Assembly: GCA_009928665.1 (NCBI GenBank)
Contig: SACF01000001.1
Span: 212,915 to 276,914, forward strand
Source: Alphaproteobacteria bacterium
Lineage (GTDB): Bacteria; Bacteroidota; Bacteroidia; Bacteroidales; FEN-979
Length of the DNA: 64,000 nt
Reading direction: 5' to 3'
The notes below the pieces were generated by a model. The model saw only the letters and a program-made list of their open reading frames with translations. It did not search any database and was not told the origin of the DNA. The position numbers and the translations under genes were made by a program. Positions 36,901 to 45,817 of the stretch are shown piece after piece (the first letter of the stretch is position 1; every line of letters starts with the position of its first letter).

Positions 36901-37354
36901 GGTAGTATTTATAATAAACATCAGCCAAGATGGAATGGAGTACCGAGGTGGCCGGTTCCCGGCTTCCGGACAACTCATCCCGGAGCTCATGCACTGTCTG
37001 GATTATGAAATCTTCCTGGAATTCGGAATTTATTCTGATGCGGTAGAGAACCGCTTTGAGGTATTGCTGGGTATCATTTTGCCTCCTGGCCTCCGTGTAA
37101 ATTTTATTCACGATATCGAGCGCTGAACGGGGTTGGCCGAGTTTGATGAGGGAATCGACCGATTTCCAGGAGTCTGGGGGCAGAGAGCGTATTTGTTGAC
37201 AGGATGCAAGGTCGGAAGTCCGGGCCCCGGGAGAAAAAGGATGATCAGATTTTGAATTGTTATCCCGGCCGGAATTGTTTGATGGCAGGACGAAGGAGAC
37301 CCCCCCGATCCAGAACAGTGTACTGACTGTCAATAGAAGAATCCTTGTTTTCAT
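30920..37354 (-). CDS. Alpha-2-macroglobulin family protein without thioester
   Basis: 2144 residues. N-terminal hydrophobic segment (MKTRILLLTVSTLFWIGGVSFV) as signal peptide. Bacteroidota-specific N-terminal helical region to ~residue 450, then MG domains including ADRAIYRPGQNCYFKG (MG2-type), a bait-like region, the NETAFFYPALVTDSMGSLLLSFTVPESLTRWK block typical of the A2M domain, and the thioester-region alpha/alpha toroid. The thioester motif CxEQ would align with NADA at residues 1554-1557, so the covalent trap chemistry is absent. Family members are thought to trap proteases in the periplasm; here a non-covalent or structural role is likelier. No pbpC gene is adjacent. Confidence 0.88.
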   Translation of the reverse strand: MKTRILLLTVSTLFWIGGVSFVLPSNNSGRDNNSKSDHPFSPGARTSDLASCQQIRSLPPDSWKSVDSLIKLGQPRSALDIVNKIYTEARRQNDTQQYLKAVLYRIRINSEFQEDFIIQTVHELRDELSGSREPATSVLHSILADVYYKYYRNNQYRFRDRSRLSVINSDSITTWDLNTITEAITNEYLRSIQNSTLLKSVPIESVKAILESSADESQPNPGKRIKKSSRTAEVCPTLYDFLCNRALDFFSNSQGPQNQPPQWFSIDRPEFFGPSAAFSNLLNGPVAFPIRPLSYDSISTTEISFRIFQLLIDFHRNDKNPAALVTIELKRLAYVHDNAVFPSDSIYLEGLKKLEQSHIQSPWSTAVSFAAASLLHEWGQRYQPLRSTDHKWDIKAARELCESAITRFPDSDGAGNCRQLSDNIREPFLHLISEQAVPPEKTSLVKVEIKNIRELYFRLVQADPEVYAEKADRIGRKEFLKYLNQYPVKQAWKQTIPFDGDFQKHSVTLAVPPVLPGFYVLLCASEESFSIEKGTLTYTPFWSTRISFISNKNDDGSMDCIVLDRETGLPMKHVKAEAWERRYNYSKQEPVKVKLAEFFTDDHGMFRFAAPALNNRSSGNFFRFSFKDDLMITDNFFLYRNKPAEERSHLQTHFYADRAIYRPGQNCYFKGIILERTGDQTKIKPGQSTKVQFNDANGQKIAEQHFIANEFGSFNGSFSIPVGRLTGLMTIYNESGSISVSVEKYKRPTFEVILNQPEGNYKLNEKLTVTGKALGFAGNAIDDGMVQFRVVRSIRFPYRDWGWFCPVTNSPETEIAHGILKTGSDGGFSIEFTAVPDPATDKTTRPVFDFTITTDVTDLNGETQSVQQVVSVGYVSLLLNHNLKDIVNLHRDSLLKITTTNLNGRPTSSKVTVKISKLRQPDRAFKPRKWEQCDLNIMTREEFQSRFPYDIYANENDPSTWPVDKPVFEKTMTTPRDSVFKFNGVESRMLDQGTYAIVMIATDPFGGKIEIKNYFTAFNPDSREVPEQTLNWFVPLKTMGIPGENARFMIGSKEDLVNVMYEVRFRDSVVIRDWFKINDRATVVEVPIREQYRGNFSVNFTFVKHNRVFQNSQLVVVPYSDKNLDIWFETFRNRLDPGSHETWKIKISDSRHLPVKAEFLAAMYDASLDQFRSAPWSFHIYQRYNGLYPWEIHDGFGIRSGRSLGSPREGGSFSSIPEWQLNWFGLSYFGNAGGIRFFRGGKGSLDAPMIMDMTASSGRKNEALPPPEALAEKIASLPAPDPEKEGSDSALAGKSSPKPVENFRIRKNFNETAFFYPALVTDSMGSLLLSFTVPESLTRWKLSGLAHTKTLEYGLINKEVITQKDLMVFPNVPRFLRQGDTVVFSTKIVNLSDQDLAGEAVLELTNALTGKKMDFIIQSLTDTLIQNNRESGAGNRHITLSKNQSIQVSWTLAIPVGADLSLLQYRISARTGSFSDGEERAIPVLTNRMLVTESLPLPVRGKTSAVFVLDKLTGSGKTTDNSLKNYRLTLEFATNPIWYAIQALPPLNERQYQNADAIFNAFYSNSIAAFIANSNPSIKNVFESWKNATPDALQSNLEKNEELKSALLQETPWVVEALSESAQKRALGLYFDENNLNANLQKNLQLLEKLQQSSGGWTWFEGMPESRWITQNIITGLGHLDHLGITEIRRDPAIWNMVTKGIGFLDREIAEDFQNLKNIDKINLDDDHLSVTQIQYLYARSYFLNGSGLEIRSQTSEIREAFYYFKEQAEKYWTKNDRYIQGMIALALHRMDQKEIPGLIVKSLNEKSLHSTEMGMYWAGNREHDWYLWYEAPVETQAMMIEVFDEISRDEKIVEELKIWLLKQKQTQLWRTDRATVEACYALLLRGTDWLGSSSLGKENQDGITITVGKQKIDPEKLKDIKKEAGTGYFKISWQGSEIRPEMGQVKIVKSSDGIAWGALYWQYFEDLDKITPAKTPLKLEKKLFVEKLTPSGPVLLEIQMSKNSDSVNHAINIGDKLVVRIVLTSDRDLEFVHMKDLRASACEPVTVMKTTYPGMPGSGKTFIHKNSGSLSGYRYQDGLGYYQSTTDLATNFFFEYLPRGNYVFEYELRVNAAGVYSNGITTAQCLYAPEYSAHSEGIRIWVK

Positions 37355-37467
37355 TCGCTGATAATTTGTTTGAAATGGATAACAGGAATGCCCATTTTTT
37401 CATTCACAATATGAATGAACCGATTCTTTAGGACATTCACGCACATGAAATTTGAAAATCGAAGGTA

Positions 37468-37496
37468 CAAAATTAAAAGTGAGGCAGAAAAGCAAA
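37468..37496 (-). promoter_or_regulatory. Candidate promoter of the alpha-2-macroglobulin gene
   Basis: Minus strand: TAATTTTG at 37468-37475 with TTTG at 37493-37496, spacing 17 bp. Both elements fit the Bacteroidota consensus; the leader to the ATG at 37354 would be about 105 nt. Confidence 0.5.
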
Positions 37497-37524
37497 TATC
37501 GTGCCGGTATCCGGTTGACTGAAA

Positions 37525-40476
37525 TCAAATCACCACATTGATGATCTTGTTCTGTACCACGATGATCTTTCTGGGAGGTTTACCCTGAAGCCATTTTTCG
37601 GATTCTTTTGCAGCAACCACGGCAGTTTCAATATCGGCTATTGCCATATCGGCAGGCAGTTCAAGTTTGAATCGCATTTTACCGTTAAAAGATACCGGAT
37701 ATTCAAATGTGTTCTCGACCAGGTATTGGGCTTTAAATTCAGGGAACCGGGCAAAGAATACACTTTCGGTATGCCCCATTTGGTTCCACAATTCTTCGGC
37801 AAGATGCGGAGCGTAGGGAGAGACTAAAACGACGAGATCGGAAAGGACAGCGCTTTTATCACATTTAAGGTCGGTCAATTCGTTGACGCAGATCATGAAT
37901 GTGCTCACGACGGTATTAAACGAGAGTCGTTCGATGTCATCCCGGACTTTTTTAATCGTTCGGTGGAGAATCCTGAGCTCTTGTGCATTCGGGGCCTCTT
38001 CTGAGACCCTGAAGTCGTTATTCTCATTATGATATAATCTCCAGAATTTGCGAATAAATCTGAATACTCCCTCTATTCCGTTGGTATCCCAGGGTTTTGA
38101 CTGCTCTAAAGGCCCCAGAAACATTTCATAAAGCCGGAAGGTATCAGCACCATATTTGGCTACCAGATCGTCGGGATTAACAACATTGTATTTCGACTTT
38201 GACATCTTTTCAACCTCTGGTTTCAGCGTCACGCTACCCGTTGTGAAAAGATTTCCGTATTGTTGCTTTACAAATTCCCGTTCATTTGCCGGGACCAGGG
38301 GGCCGTTCAGAATATCCTCCAGATTTGCGATCTTATAATTTGCCAGTGTGGTGAGAACTTTTCCGCACTGGTCCAACATTTCCTGTTTCAGTACATTCTG
38401 GTGAACATACTCAACCGGAATGTTAATCCAGGCTATCAGGTTTTCGTTATTCTTATCAAAGTAGTCAAAACCTGCCGGGAGAATCCAGCCTCCTGCATTT
38501 TCGGAAGACGACGTTCCCCCCGGGAATGAACGGAACAAAACCCTGGCCTTTTGGCTGATTCCCTGGATCATCCCCTGGTTCACCAATTTTTTAAATGGCT
38601 CTTCTTTTACCGACAATCCGATATCAAAGAGAAACTTATTCCAGAAGCGGGAATATATCAGGTGGCCCGTGGCATGTTCTGAACCGCCGATGTACAGGTC
38701 AACATCCTGCCAATATTCCACTGCTTCTTTGGAAAAGTACTCCTTTTTGTTGCCGGGATCCATGTAACGCAGGTAATATCCGCTTGATCCTGCAAATCCA
38801 GGCATGGTGCTGGTTTCAAGAGGGAAGCCTTCGCGGGTTTTCCAATTTATCGCCCTTGCCAGCGGGGGTTCTCCGGTTTCGGTGGGCAGGTATTTGTCGA
38901 CTTCGGGAAGCAATAAGGGAAGTTCTTTTTCATCAAGTGTTTGGGGAATCCCGTCTATGAAATAAACCGGGAATGGCTCGCCCCAATAACGTTGTCGGCT
39001 GAAAATGGCATCGCGTAAACGGTAATTCACGGTACCCCGACCAAGACCAAGTTCCTGTATCTTGCGGATCACTGCTCCGATAGCAGTTTTTACATCCATT
39101 CCGTTGATGAATCCACTATTCACCAATATGCCCTCTTTGGCATCGTAGGAATGTTCTGATATGTCGCCCCCCGAAACCACTTCTATGATGGGTAAGTTAA
39201 AATGCCGTGCGAAATCATAATCACGGCTGTCGTGTGCGGGCACGGCCATGATCGCGCCGGTACCATAACCGGCCAGCACATAATCGGCTACCCAGATGGG
39301 AAGCGGTTCGCCGTTCAACGGGTTGATGCAGTATGCGCCGGTAAACACCCCGGTAACGTTTTTGACTTCGGCCATGCGTTCCCGTTCCGAGCGGTTCATG
39401 GCTTCATGGATATAACGATCAACCGCCTGTTTTCGATCGGGCGTGGTTATCCGGGAAAGTACTTCATGTTCCGGGGCCAGAACCATAAAGGTTGCCCCGA
39501 AAATGGTGTCGGGGCGGGTGGTGAATACCGGCAGGCGCAAATCGGAATCTTTAACCTGGAATAAAATTTCAGCTCCCTCTGAACGACCAATCCAGTTGCG
39601 CTGCATCTCTTTTAAAGATTCTGAAAAATCAATGGTATCAAGTCCGTCGAGGAGCCGCTGGGCATAGGCAGTGATCCGCAGAAACCACTGTCGCATCAGT
39701 TTTCGTTCGACCGGATGTCCGCCCCGGACAGAAAAGCCGTTTGCAACCTCGTCGTTGGCCAGTACGGTTCCCAGTTCAGGGCACCAGTTCACCATGGCAT
39801 CGGAAAGGTAGGCAAGCCGGTAATTCATCAGGATTTCCGATTTCTGTTTTTCTGAGAAATGATTCCACATTTCAGCTGAAAAAATTCCATCCCAGTTATG
39901 GCCGAATCCCGGGTCTTTTTTGATAAGATCCTTGACCCAGCCGGTATTCATGGCCGCATTGATTCCTGCGTTTCCATATATTTCAAAATGTTTGATTAAT
40001 CCGGATACCGGCTCAGCTTTCCTGTTTTCGTTGTTATACCAATGGTGAAACAGACGAATGAAGGTCCACTGCGTCCATTTGTAGTAATCCGGATCGCAGG
40101 TCTTCACCTCGCGGCTCCAGTCGAAACATAAGCCAAGCTGATCCATCTGCTCACGGTATCGGGCAATATTTCTTGCAGTCGTGACGGCAGGATGTGTTCC
40201 GGTTTGAATGGCATATTGTTCTGCTGGTAATCCATAAGCATCGTATCCCATCGGATGCAGGACGTTGAAACCCTGAAGCTTCTTATATCTTGAAAAAATA
40301 TCGGAAGCTATATATCCGAGCGGATGTCCGACATGCAATCCGGCGCCCGATGGGTACGGGAACATATCGAGCACATAGTATTTGGGTTTTGAATGGTCAA
40401 TTTCGGACCCGTAAGTATCGTGGTCGATCCAGTATTGCTGCCATTTTTTCTCTATTTCCGAAAAATTGTAATCCAT
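37525..40476 (-). CDS. leuS: Leucine--tRNA ligase
   Basis: 983 residues, longer than E. coli LeuS (860), in line with the enlarged Bacteroidota form. Class I signatures: HVGHPLGY (HIGH-type) near residue 48 and KMSKSKYN (KMSKS) about residue 760. The editing domain CP1 lies around 230-430 ([40 protein letters not shown]). An insertion of ~110 residues lies between the leucine-specific region and KMSKS ([19 protein letters not shown] to [12 protein letters not shown]). The anticodon domain and C-terminal domain follow. It is monocistronic. Confidence 0.97.
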   Translation of the reverse strand: MDYNFSEIEKKWQQYWIDHDTYGSEIDHSKPKYYVLDMFPYPSGAGLHVGHPLGYIASDIFSRYKKLQGFNVLHPMGYDAYGLPAEQYAIQTGTHPAVTTARNIARYREQMDQLGLCFDWSREVKTCDPDYYKWTQWTFIRLFHHWYNNENRKAEPVSGLIKHFEIYGNAGINAAMNTGWVKDLIKKDPGFGHNWDGIFSAEMWNHFSEKQKSEILMNYRLAYLSDAMVNWCPELGTVLANDEVANGFSVRGGHPVERKLMRQWFLRITAYAQRLLDGLDTIDFSESLKEMQRNWIGRSEGAEILFQVKDSDLRLPVFTTRPDTIFGATFMVLAPEHEVLSRITTPDRKQAVDRYIHEAMNRSERERMAEVKNVTGVFTGAYCINPLNGEPLPIWVADYVLAGYGTGAIMAVPAHDSRDYDFARHFNLPIIEVVSGGDISEHSYDAKEGILVNSGFINGMDVKTAIGAVIRKIQELGLGRGTVNYRLRDAIFSRQRYWGEPFPVYFIDGIPQTLDEKELPLLLPEVDKYLPTETGEPPLARAINWKTREGFPLETSTMPGFAGSSGYYLRYMDPGNKKEYFSKEAVEYWQDVDLYIGGSEHATGHLIYSRFWNKFLFDIGLSVKEEPFKKLVNQGMIQGISQKARVLFRSFPGGTSSSENAGGWILPAGFDYFDKNNENLIAWINIPVEYVHQNVLKQEMLDQCGKVLTTLANYKIANLEDILNGPLVPANEREFVKQQYGNLFTTGSVTLKPEVEKMSKSKYNVVNPDDLVAKYGADTFRLYEMFLGPLEQSKPWDTNGIEGVFRFIRKFWRLYHNENNDFRVSEEAPNAQELRILHRTIKKVRDDIERLSFNTVVSTFMICVNELTDLKCDKSAVLSDLVVLVSPYAPHLAEELWNQMGHTESVFFARFPEFKAQYLVENTFEYPVSFNGKMRFKLELPADMAIADIETAVVAAKESEKWLQGKPPRKIIVVQNKIINVVI

Positions 40477-40607
40477 AATGCTTTTGGTTGATACTTGTTT
40501 CAGGAGGCCTACAGCAAGCTAACTTCCCGCAGTAAAGCCTGCAAAGTTAGAAAAAATCGGCCGGATAGCGGAATTCCTTATCTTTGGATACTGATACTCA
40601 CTGATAC

Positions 40608-43600
40608 ATGGACCAGCAAGGGCCTGTCGAAAACAACATTCCCGGGAAAAGAAAAAAACATTGGTTTAGAAAAATCCTGATTGCTCTTCTCTTTATTATA
40701 ACTACCGTATATTTTTCTTTATTCTTCGGTTTGAATTATTTTGGAGAGAAATTTTTAAGGAATTATATGCAGGAGAAAATCCTGCAGAGCAGTCAGGGTG
40801 TTTATCGGGTCGATTTCAGGAATCTGGATATCAATATTCTGACCGGTCGGGTCAGGATCGATAGTTTTGAGCTGATACCGGATTCAAACCGCTATAATCA
40901 GCTAAAAATAAAGGGCGGGGTTCAGAAGGCCTTATACGAGGTGATGTTCCGGACACTGGTTCTTGACCGGTTTTATTTCTGGCAGATCTATGCCACCCAC
41001 AGAATCAACCTGCGAAAACTTATCCTGAAGGATCCTGTAATAAGAATTGCCGGTTTCCCGGATACGATCCGTTCGCAGAGGAACCGGTGGCGTGTGGTGT
41101 ATGAGGATATCTATCCCGCGATATCCAGTGTTTTCAATGATTTTCACATTGATTCGGTGAGGGTATTGAATGGTCATTTTCTTTCCTCATTCCGGCCCAG
41201 TACCCTGAAAGCGACATCGGGGGAATATGAGTTCAGCGCCACCCTTCGCGATGTTTCGGTCAATCCGTTCAGCTATTATAATCATGATCGGGTGTTTTAT
41301 TCACGCGACGTGGAACTGGTGATCCATCATGTTGAATTTGCCCTCGCCGACAGTCTCTATTTTTTAAAGGCAGAAGAACTCGGATTCTCGCTGACCCGTT
41401 CCCATCTTTTTGGTAAAAAGGTCAGCCTGGTACCCAATGTTCGCGCAAAAAGGTTGAAATCAGTGCGAAAGGGTGATTTTTACCAGCTCGACGTTCCTTC
41501 ATTTTATATTCAGGGTGTCGACCTCTACCAGGCGCTAATGGACAAAAAGGTCGAAGTGGACCGGGTAAATCTTTCAGCGGTGAAATTCAAGATATTCAGA
41601 AATCCCTTGAACGAAAAGTATTCGGGGATAAACCGCCCGGGGAATAAGATCAAACTAAACGACCTTTATTCCGTGATTTCGAAAAATCTCCATTTTATCG
41701 CGATCGATACCCTGAAAGTGGAGTGTGCTTCCCTTGAATTTTTCACAGGGTTGCATCAACCCAGCCCGGAACTGCGCATCAGCAGGGTTGACATTACACT
41801 GGATCATTTCAGGCTTGACTCTCTTGCAAAACAAAATCGCAACCGCATATTTTACTCCCGCGAAATCGAATTGTACATCGATGATCTGAATCTGAAACTC
41901 CGGGATGGAATCCACAATATCAATGCAAGCGCCCTTTATCTTTCAACAGAAAAATCACTTCTCAGGATCGGCCCCACAATTATTTTTCCCGATAAGGTCC
42001 GGAATCTTACGGAGATCATCGACCGTCGCAATACCCTGTACCTTCTGGTGTCGGGTCTGACATTTAACGGCATCGATCTGAAAAACGCCTTTAACCGGAG
42101 GGTTCTTACTTTTGATATGCTCACCATTGATGAACCCGATCTCAGGTACACCCGGTACCGGGCGCCAAAAAATTCGGATCCCCGGTTTAAAAAACCTGTT
42201 GATTTCTTCGAGGAGGAAAATGAGGACTTCTTTTATGATTTATTGAAAAAATATTTGTGGTCGGTTAACGCGAAACAAATCCTCGTTTCACAAGGAAATA
42301 TGAAGTATTCAATTGGGCAGCAGAACCTCGAGATCCCGATTGCATCATCCGGATTTAACTTGTCCATGTACGATTTTGTGATTGATTCGGTCCACGGGAT
42401 GAACAAACAGGGTTATTTTTATAGTCGTGACTTTGACCTTAACCTCCGTTCGGTTTCCCTGGCCTCACCCGACAGCCTGAGCCTTTTCAGGGCGGATAGT
42501 GTACACATTGTCACCCGCGACTCGGTGATTACGGCCTATCAGGTTCAATTCTTCAAATCACCACGGCCCATTTTCTTCAACGCAAGTTCCCTGAAACAGC
42601 AGGTATTTTCCATAGGCTTTTCGCTCCGGAAGCTTTCTTTGTCAGGATTGAACCACCGGAAATTGTTTCTGGAGAAAATTCTCCGGGCCAACGAGATCAT
42701 TGTTGATGACCCGGCGGTTGTTTTGAAGTCTCAGGGCGTGGTACATCCCATTGGGCCCGTTGACGAATCCTCCATAATGGGAGGAGGGGATTTTATCAGA
42801 ACGTATGAGATCGGGAACTGTGTAATCAGACAAGGCGATTTTTCCTATGATGGTCAGGAGGACCGGAAATCGACGACATTCTCCCTTAAGGATGTTGACT
42901 TTACCATAAAGAATGCCCTGGTGCATATACCACGAAAAGGAATGAGCGATGGAAAGATCCGGTTTGATTCACTGCGTCTTTCCGTTTTGCCCATTAAGGC
43001 AGTAATTTCCGATAGCGCCTATATGCTTGAAGTTAAGAGTCTGCGATTTCACTCGTATCCCGCGCGAATTCTTGCCGAGGGGATTACCGTCAGCCCCTTG
43101 AAAGATGGCATTAAGGACGGGTTCGTGGAGGAGAAGACCGATTTGTTTATACCCCGCATTGACCTTGCGGGCTTTTACTTTGACAAGGCAATATTTGAGA
43201 AAAAATGGCTGATTGACGAGGTTTCTGTTGAAAGACCCGTCCTTTCGGTCATCTGGTCCGGAAAAAAGAGACAAACAGGAGAACGAAAACAGGATCAATC
43301 ATTCGGGACATTCCGTTTACCGGCAATAATTGATTCGGCAGCCATTAAAAGATTGCTTATAAACGGAGCTGATGTGTCGGTTTCGATCCGGATGCCGGAT
43401 ACGGCGAAAGATTACAGGATAAAAGATCTGGATATAACAGTCGACCGATTTCATGTAGATAAGGTAACCGTTGCAAATCCAGAAAAAGGGCCCTTTTTGT
43501 TTTCCGATAAAATTACGATTTCAGCACCCGGAATATCTTTCCGAACCTCTGACAGTTTATACACCCTCGCTTTTTCAAAGATCCGGCTGTCGACGAATCC

Positions 43601-44555
43601 CTCCCAGATCCTTATCGATTCCGTTGCCATGATTCCCCGTTATGATAAAGCCGAATTCGCCAGAAAGCGAGGATATCAGACAGACCGTATGGAAATACGC
43701 CTGACCCGGATCGGATTGGAGCGGGTTGATTTCAGGAATTTAATAGAGGATAATGTATTGCATGCCAACCTGGTGACTCTTGACGGATTTACCTTAAACT
43801 CATACCGGGATAAACGAATCCCTTTTCCCGCCTGGCAACGGAGGTCTTTGCCGCAGCAGATGATCAGAAAAATAAAGGCTCCTGTTATTTTCGATACCAT
43901 TCAACTGAATGGGGGAACTGCTGTTTATGAGGAACAAAACGGCGACCACCCCGGTCTCCTCTTTTTTGATGAGATGAAAGGCCTCGTGACCGGATTTTCG
44001 ACCTTACAGGCACCGGGTCCTGACCTGATGATAACAGGATCGGGTCGTTTCATGGGAACAGGAAAGGTAGAAGCACGTATCCGGTTTTACAGGGATCATC
44101 CCCGGGATTCGTTTTTATTCAGTGCAAATCTTGGTAGTTTCGATCTTCCCGGAATCAATCCAATGCTTACCCGATTGGAGCCGGTGATGATAAGCAGGGG
44201 TCATGCCCCGGAGACCCGGATATGGTATATCCGCGCCAATGATTCAATAGCGACGGGGCTTATTACTTTTAATTACAGGGATCTGGGTGTCAAATTAATT
44301 CAGGTAAAGCCCGGAGTATGGAATATGATGGAACAGTCGCTGTTAACGGAACTCCTCAACCTTTTTTTACCGGGTAGCAATCCCCGGGAGGGGGAACCAA
44401 TCAGACAGGGAGTCATTTGGTACGAGCGGGACCGGACCAAGGGGATTTTCAATTTCATCTGGAAAAGCGTCCTGAGCGGATTGAAATCAGGCGCCGGAAT
44501 AAACAATAAAGAGCAAAAAGCCATCTTAAAATCTCAAAGGAAAAAGAAGACCTAA
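40608..44555 (+). CDS. Giant membrane-anchored six-repeat protein (AsmA-like candidate)
   Basis: 1315 residues. A TM anchor at ~22-45 follows a basic N-terminus (KRKKHWFRKILIALLF), with the rest outside the cytoplasm. The body is beta-rich and repetitive. A ~40-residue block with the pattern hxxhxxxGhDhxxAhxxKxLxhDxhxhxxP recurs at about residues 108, 290, 476, 669, 846 and 1027, a period of ~177-193. A second block, FYSRDxEL followed by DSLY, recurs at ~228, 414 and 603, with weaker copies near 785 and 965. This N-anchor plus beta-repeat layout suggests an AsmA/TamB-like or repeating beta-groove protein, possibly linking membranes for lipid transfer. No name can be given with certainty. It ends 31 bp before ftsX. 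Confidence 0.75.
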   Translation: MDQQGPVENNIPGKRKKHWFRKILIALLFIITTVYFSLFFGLNYFGEKFLRNYMQEKILQSSQGVYRVDFRNLDINILTGRVRIDSFELIPDSNRYNQLKIKGGVQKALYEVMFRTLVLDRFYFWQIYATHRINLRKLILKDPVIRIAGFPDTIRSQRNRWRVVYEDIYPAISSVFNDFHIDSVRVLNGHFLSSFRPSTLKATSGEYEFSATLRDVSVNPFSYYNHDRVFYSRDVELVIHHVEFALADSLYFLKAEELGFSLTRSHLFGKKVSLVPNVRAKRLKSVRKGDFYQLDVPSFYIQGVDLYQALMDKKVEVDRVNLSAVKFKIFRNPLNEKYSGINRPGNKIKLNDLYSVISKNLHFIAIDTLKVECASLEFFTGLHQPSPELRISRVDITLDHFRLDSLAKQNRNRIFYSREIELYIDDLNLKLRDGIHNINASALYLSTEKSLLRIGPTIIFPDKVRNLTEIIDRRNTLYLLVSGLTFNGIDLKNAFNRRVLTFDMLTIDEPDLRYTRYRAPKNSDPRFKKPVDFFEEENEDFFYDLLKKYLWSVNAKQILVSQGNMKYSIGQQNLEIPIASSGFNLSMYDFVIDSVHGMNKQGYFYSRDFDLNLRSVSLASPDSLSLFRADSVHIVTRDSVITAYQVQFFKSPRPIFFNASSLKQQVFSIGFSLRKLSLSGLNHRKLFLEKILRANEIIVDDPAVVLKSQGVVHPIGPVDESSIMGGGDFIRTYEIGNCVIRQGDFSYDGQEDRKSTTFSLKDVDFTIKNALVHIPRKGMSDGKIRFDSLRLSVLPIKAVISDSAYMLEVKSLRFHSYPARILAEGITVSPLKDGIKDGFVEEKTDLFIPRIDLAGFYFDKAIFEKKWLIDEVSVERPVLSVIWSGKKRQTGERKQDQSFGTFRLPAIIDSAAIKRLLINGADVSVSIRMPDTAKDYRIKDLDITVDRFHVDKVTVANPEKGPFLFSDKITISAPGISFRTSDSLYTLAFSKIRLSTNPSQILIDSVAMIPRYDKAEFARKRGYQTDRMEIRLTRIGLERVDFRNLIEDNVLHANLVTLDGFTLNSYRDKRIPFPAWQRRSLPQQMIRKIKAPVIFDTIQLNGGTAVYEEQNGDHPGLLFFDEMKGLVTGFSTLQAPGPDLMITGSGRFMGTGKVEARIRFYRDHPRDSFLFSANLGSFDLPGINPMLTRLEPVMISRGHAPETRIWYIRANDSIATGLITFNYRDLGVKLIQVKPGVWNMMEQSLLTELLNLFLPGSNPREGEPIRQGVIWYERDRTKGIFNFIWKSVLSGLKSGAGINNKEQKAILKSQRKKKT

Positions 44556-44586
44556 AAAGTCGTAATTTTAGGTCGGGATTATTCAC

Positions 44587-45465
44587 ATGGTACCACAGGA
44601 AGAAAGATATTATCAGCGCAGGATCGCGACGTCGCAGGTCACCTCGGGAATCAGCATTGCCCTGGTCCTTTTTTTGATCGGGTTGCTGGGGCTGATCCTA
44701 CTTCATGCAAGTAAGCTTTCGGACTATGTAAAAGAGAACATCGGCTTTTCCATCATGATCCGTGAAGGGATTAAAGAGGCTGAGATCCTGGAGCTGAAAA
44801 AACAACTCGATCGTCAATACTATGTAAAATCGAGTGAATACATACCCCGCGAACGTGCCGCAGAGAAGCTGCAGGATGAACTGGGAGAGGATTTCATTGG
44901 TTTTTTGGGTTATAATCCATTGCTTCCCGGGATTGATTTGCGGATCAAGGCTCCTTATGCCAATGTTGACACCCTGAACAGAATTGAAAGGCGTTTGTTG
45001 GCGATACCCGAAGTTAAAGAGGTATACTATCAAAAGTCGCTTGTCGATGCCATCAACCATAATGTTGAAAAGATCAGCCTCTTCCTTCTGGCCTTCAGCC
45101 TGCTCATGTTGTTCATTGCCATCGTCCTGATCAACAACACCATACGGTTATCGGTCTATTCCAAACGGTTCATAATACGGAGTATGCAACTGGTGGGCGC
45201 CACGGAAGGGTTCATTACAAAACCTTTCCTGGTCAAGAGCATCATTCAGGGAATTGTGAGCTCTTTGTTTGCACAATTAATCCTGATGGTTCTGATTTTT
45301 TTCGCAGTCGACCAATTGCCTGAACTGATTGAACTTCAGGATCCGGTCATGCTGGCAGGGTTGGTCCTGTTTCTCTTTTTTCTGGGGGCTTTTTTATCCT
45401 GGATCTCCACCTGGCTGGCAGTCAGAAAATACCTCCGGATCCGGACCGATATGTTATACACCTGA
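44587..45465 (+). CDS. ftsX: Cell division ABC-type permease FtsX
   Basis: 292 residues. Four TM segments (~20-40, ~163-185, ~215-237, ~255-278) with a large periplasmic loop after the first, as in FtsX. Conserved blocks: VREG-like FSIMIREG, FLGYNPLLPGIDLRIKAPYA, VYYQKSLVDAINHNVEKI, RSMQLVGATEGFI (FtsX consensus region). With FtsE it activates peptidoglycan hydrolases at the divisome. No ftsE is adjacent, as is usual in Bacteroidota. Followed by DUF3098, uppP and truB. Confidence 0.92.
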   Translation: MVPQEERYYQRRIATSQVTSGISIALVLFLIGLLGLILLHASKLSDYVKENIGFSIMIREGIKEAEILELKKQLDRQYYVKSSEYIPRERAAEKLQDELGEDFIGFLGYNPLLPGIDLRIKAPYANVDTLNRIERRLLAIPEVKEVYYQKSLVDAINHNVEKISLFLLAFSLLMLFIAIVLINNTIRLSVYSKRFIIRSMQLVGATEGFITKPFLVKSIIQGIVSSLFAQLILMVLIFFAVDQLPELIELQDPVMLAGLVLFLFFLGAFLSWISTWLAVRKYLRIRTDMLYT

Positions 45466-45482
45466 ATTTCTTAAATTTTCCG

Positions 45483-45490
45483 TATTTTTG
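45483..45490 (+). promoter_or_regulatory. -7 promoter element for DUF3098-uppP-truB
   Basis: TATTTTTG, an exact TAnnTTTG match, 18 bp before the ATG at 45509. It supports that ATG as the DUF3098 start, since longer in-frame openings would begin upstream inside ftsX. Confidence 0.6.
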
Positions 45491-45508
45491 GCCCATAAAT
45501 GTGAAAAA

Positions 45509-45817
45509 ATGAATAAACAGAAAAAACCTTCTGAATCAAAACCAGCCGCGGCGCGTACAATCAGGCAGGAGGACCCCCACCCGAAAAGCTTCAAAACCGG
45601 GGAGTTTGCATTCGGGAAAGAAAATTACCGTTTGATGCTAATCGGTTTGGCATTTATCGTGGTTGGCTTTTTATTTATGATCGGCGGAGGTTCTGACGAT
45701 CCGGCCAAATTCAACCCTGATATTTTCAGTTTCCGGCGTATTACGTTGGCGCCAATTCTGATCCTTGCCGGCTTTGTGACCGAGATTTTTGCCATTATGA
45801 AAAAACCCATGGACTAA
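45509..45817 (+). CDS. Small membrane protein, DUF3098 family
   Basis: 102 residues from the ATG at 45509. The charged N-terminus (~1-38) is followed by GEFAFGKENYRLMLIGLAFIVVGFLFMIGG, the conserved DUF3098 core, with TM segments at ~44-62 and ~78-96. The function is unknown. The family is found in Bacteroidota between ftsX and uppP. It overlaps the uppP ATG by one base. Confidence 0.85.
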   Translation: MNKQKKPSESKPAAARTIRQEDPHPKSFKTGEFAFGKENYRLMLIGLAFIVVGFLFMIGGGSDDPAKFNPDIFSFRRITLAPILILAGFVTEIFAIMKKPMD

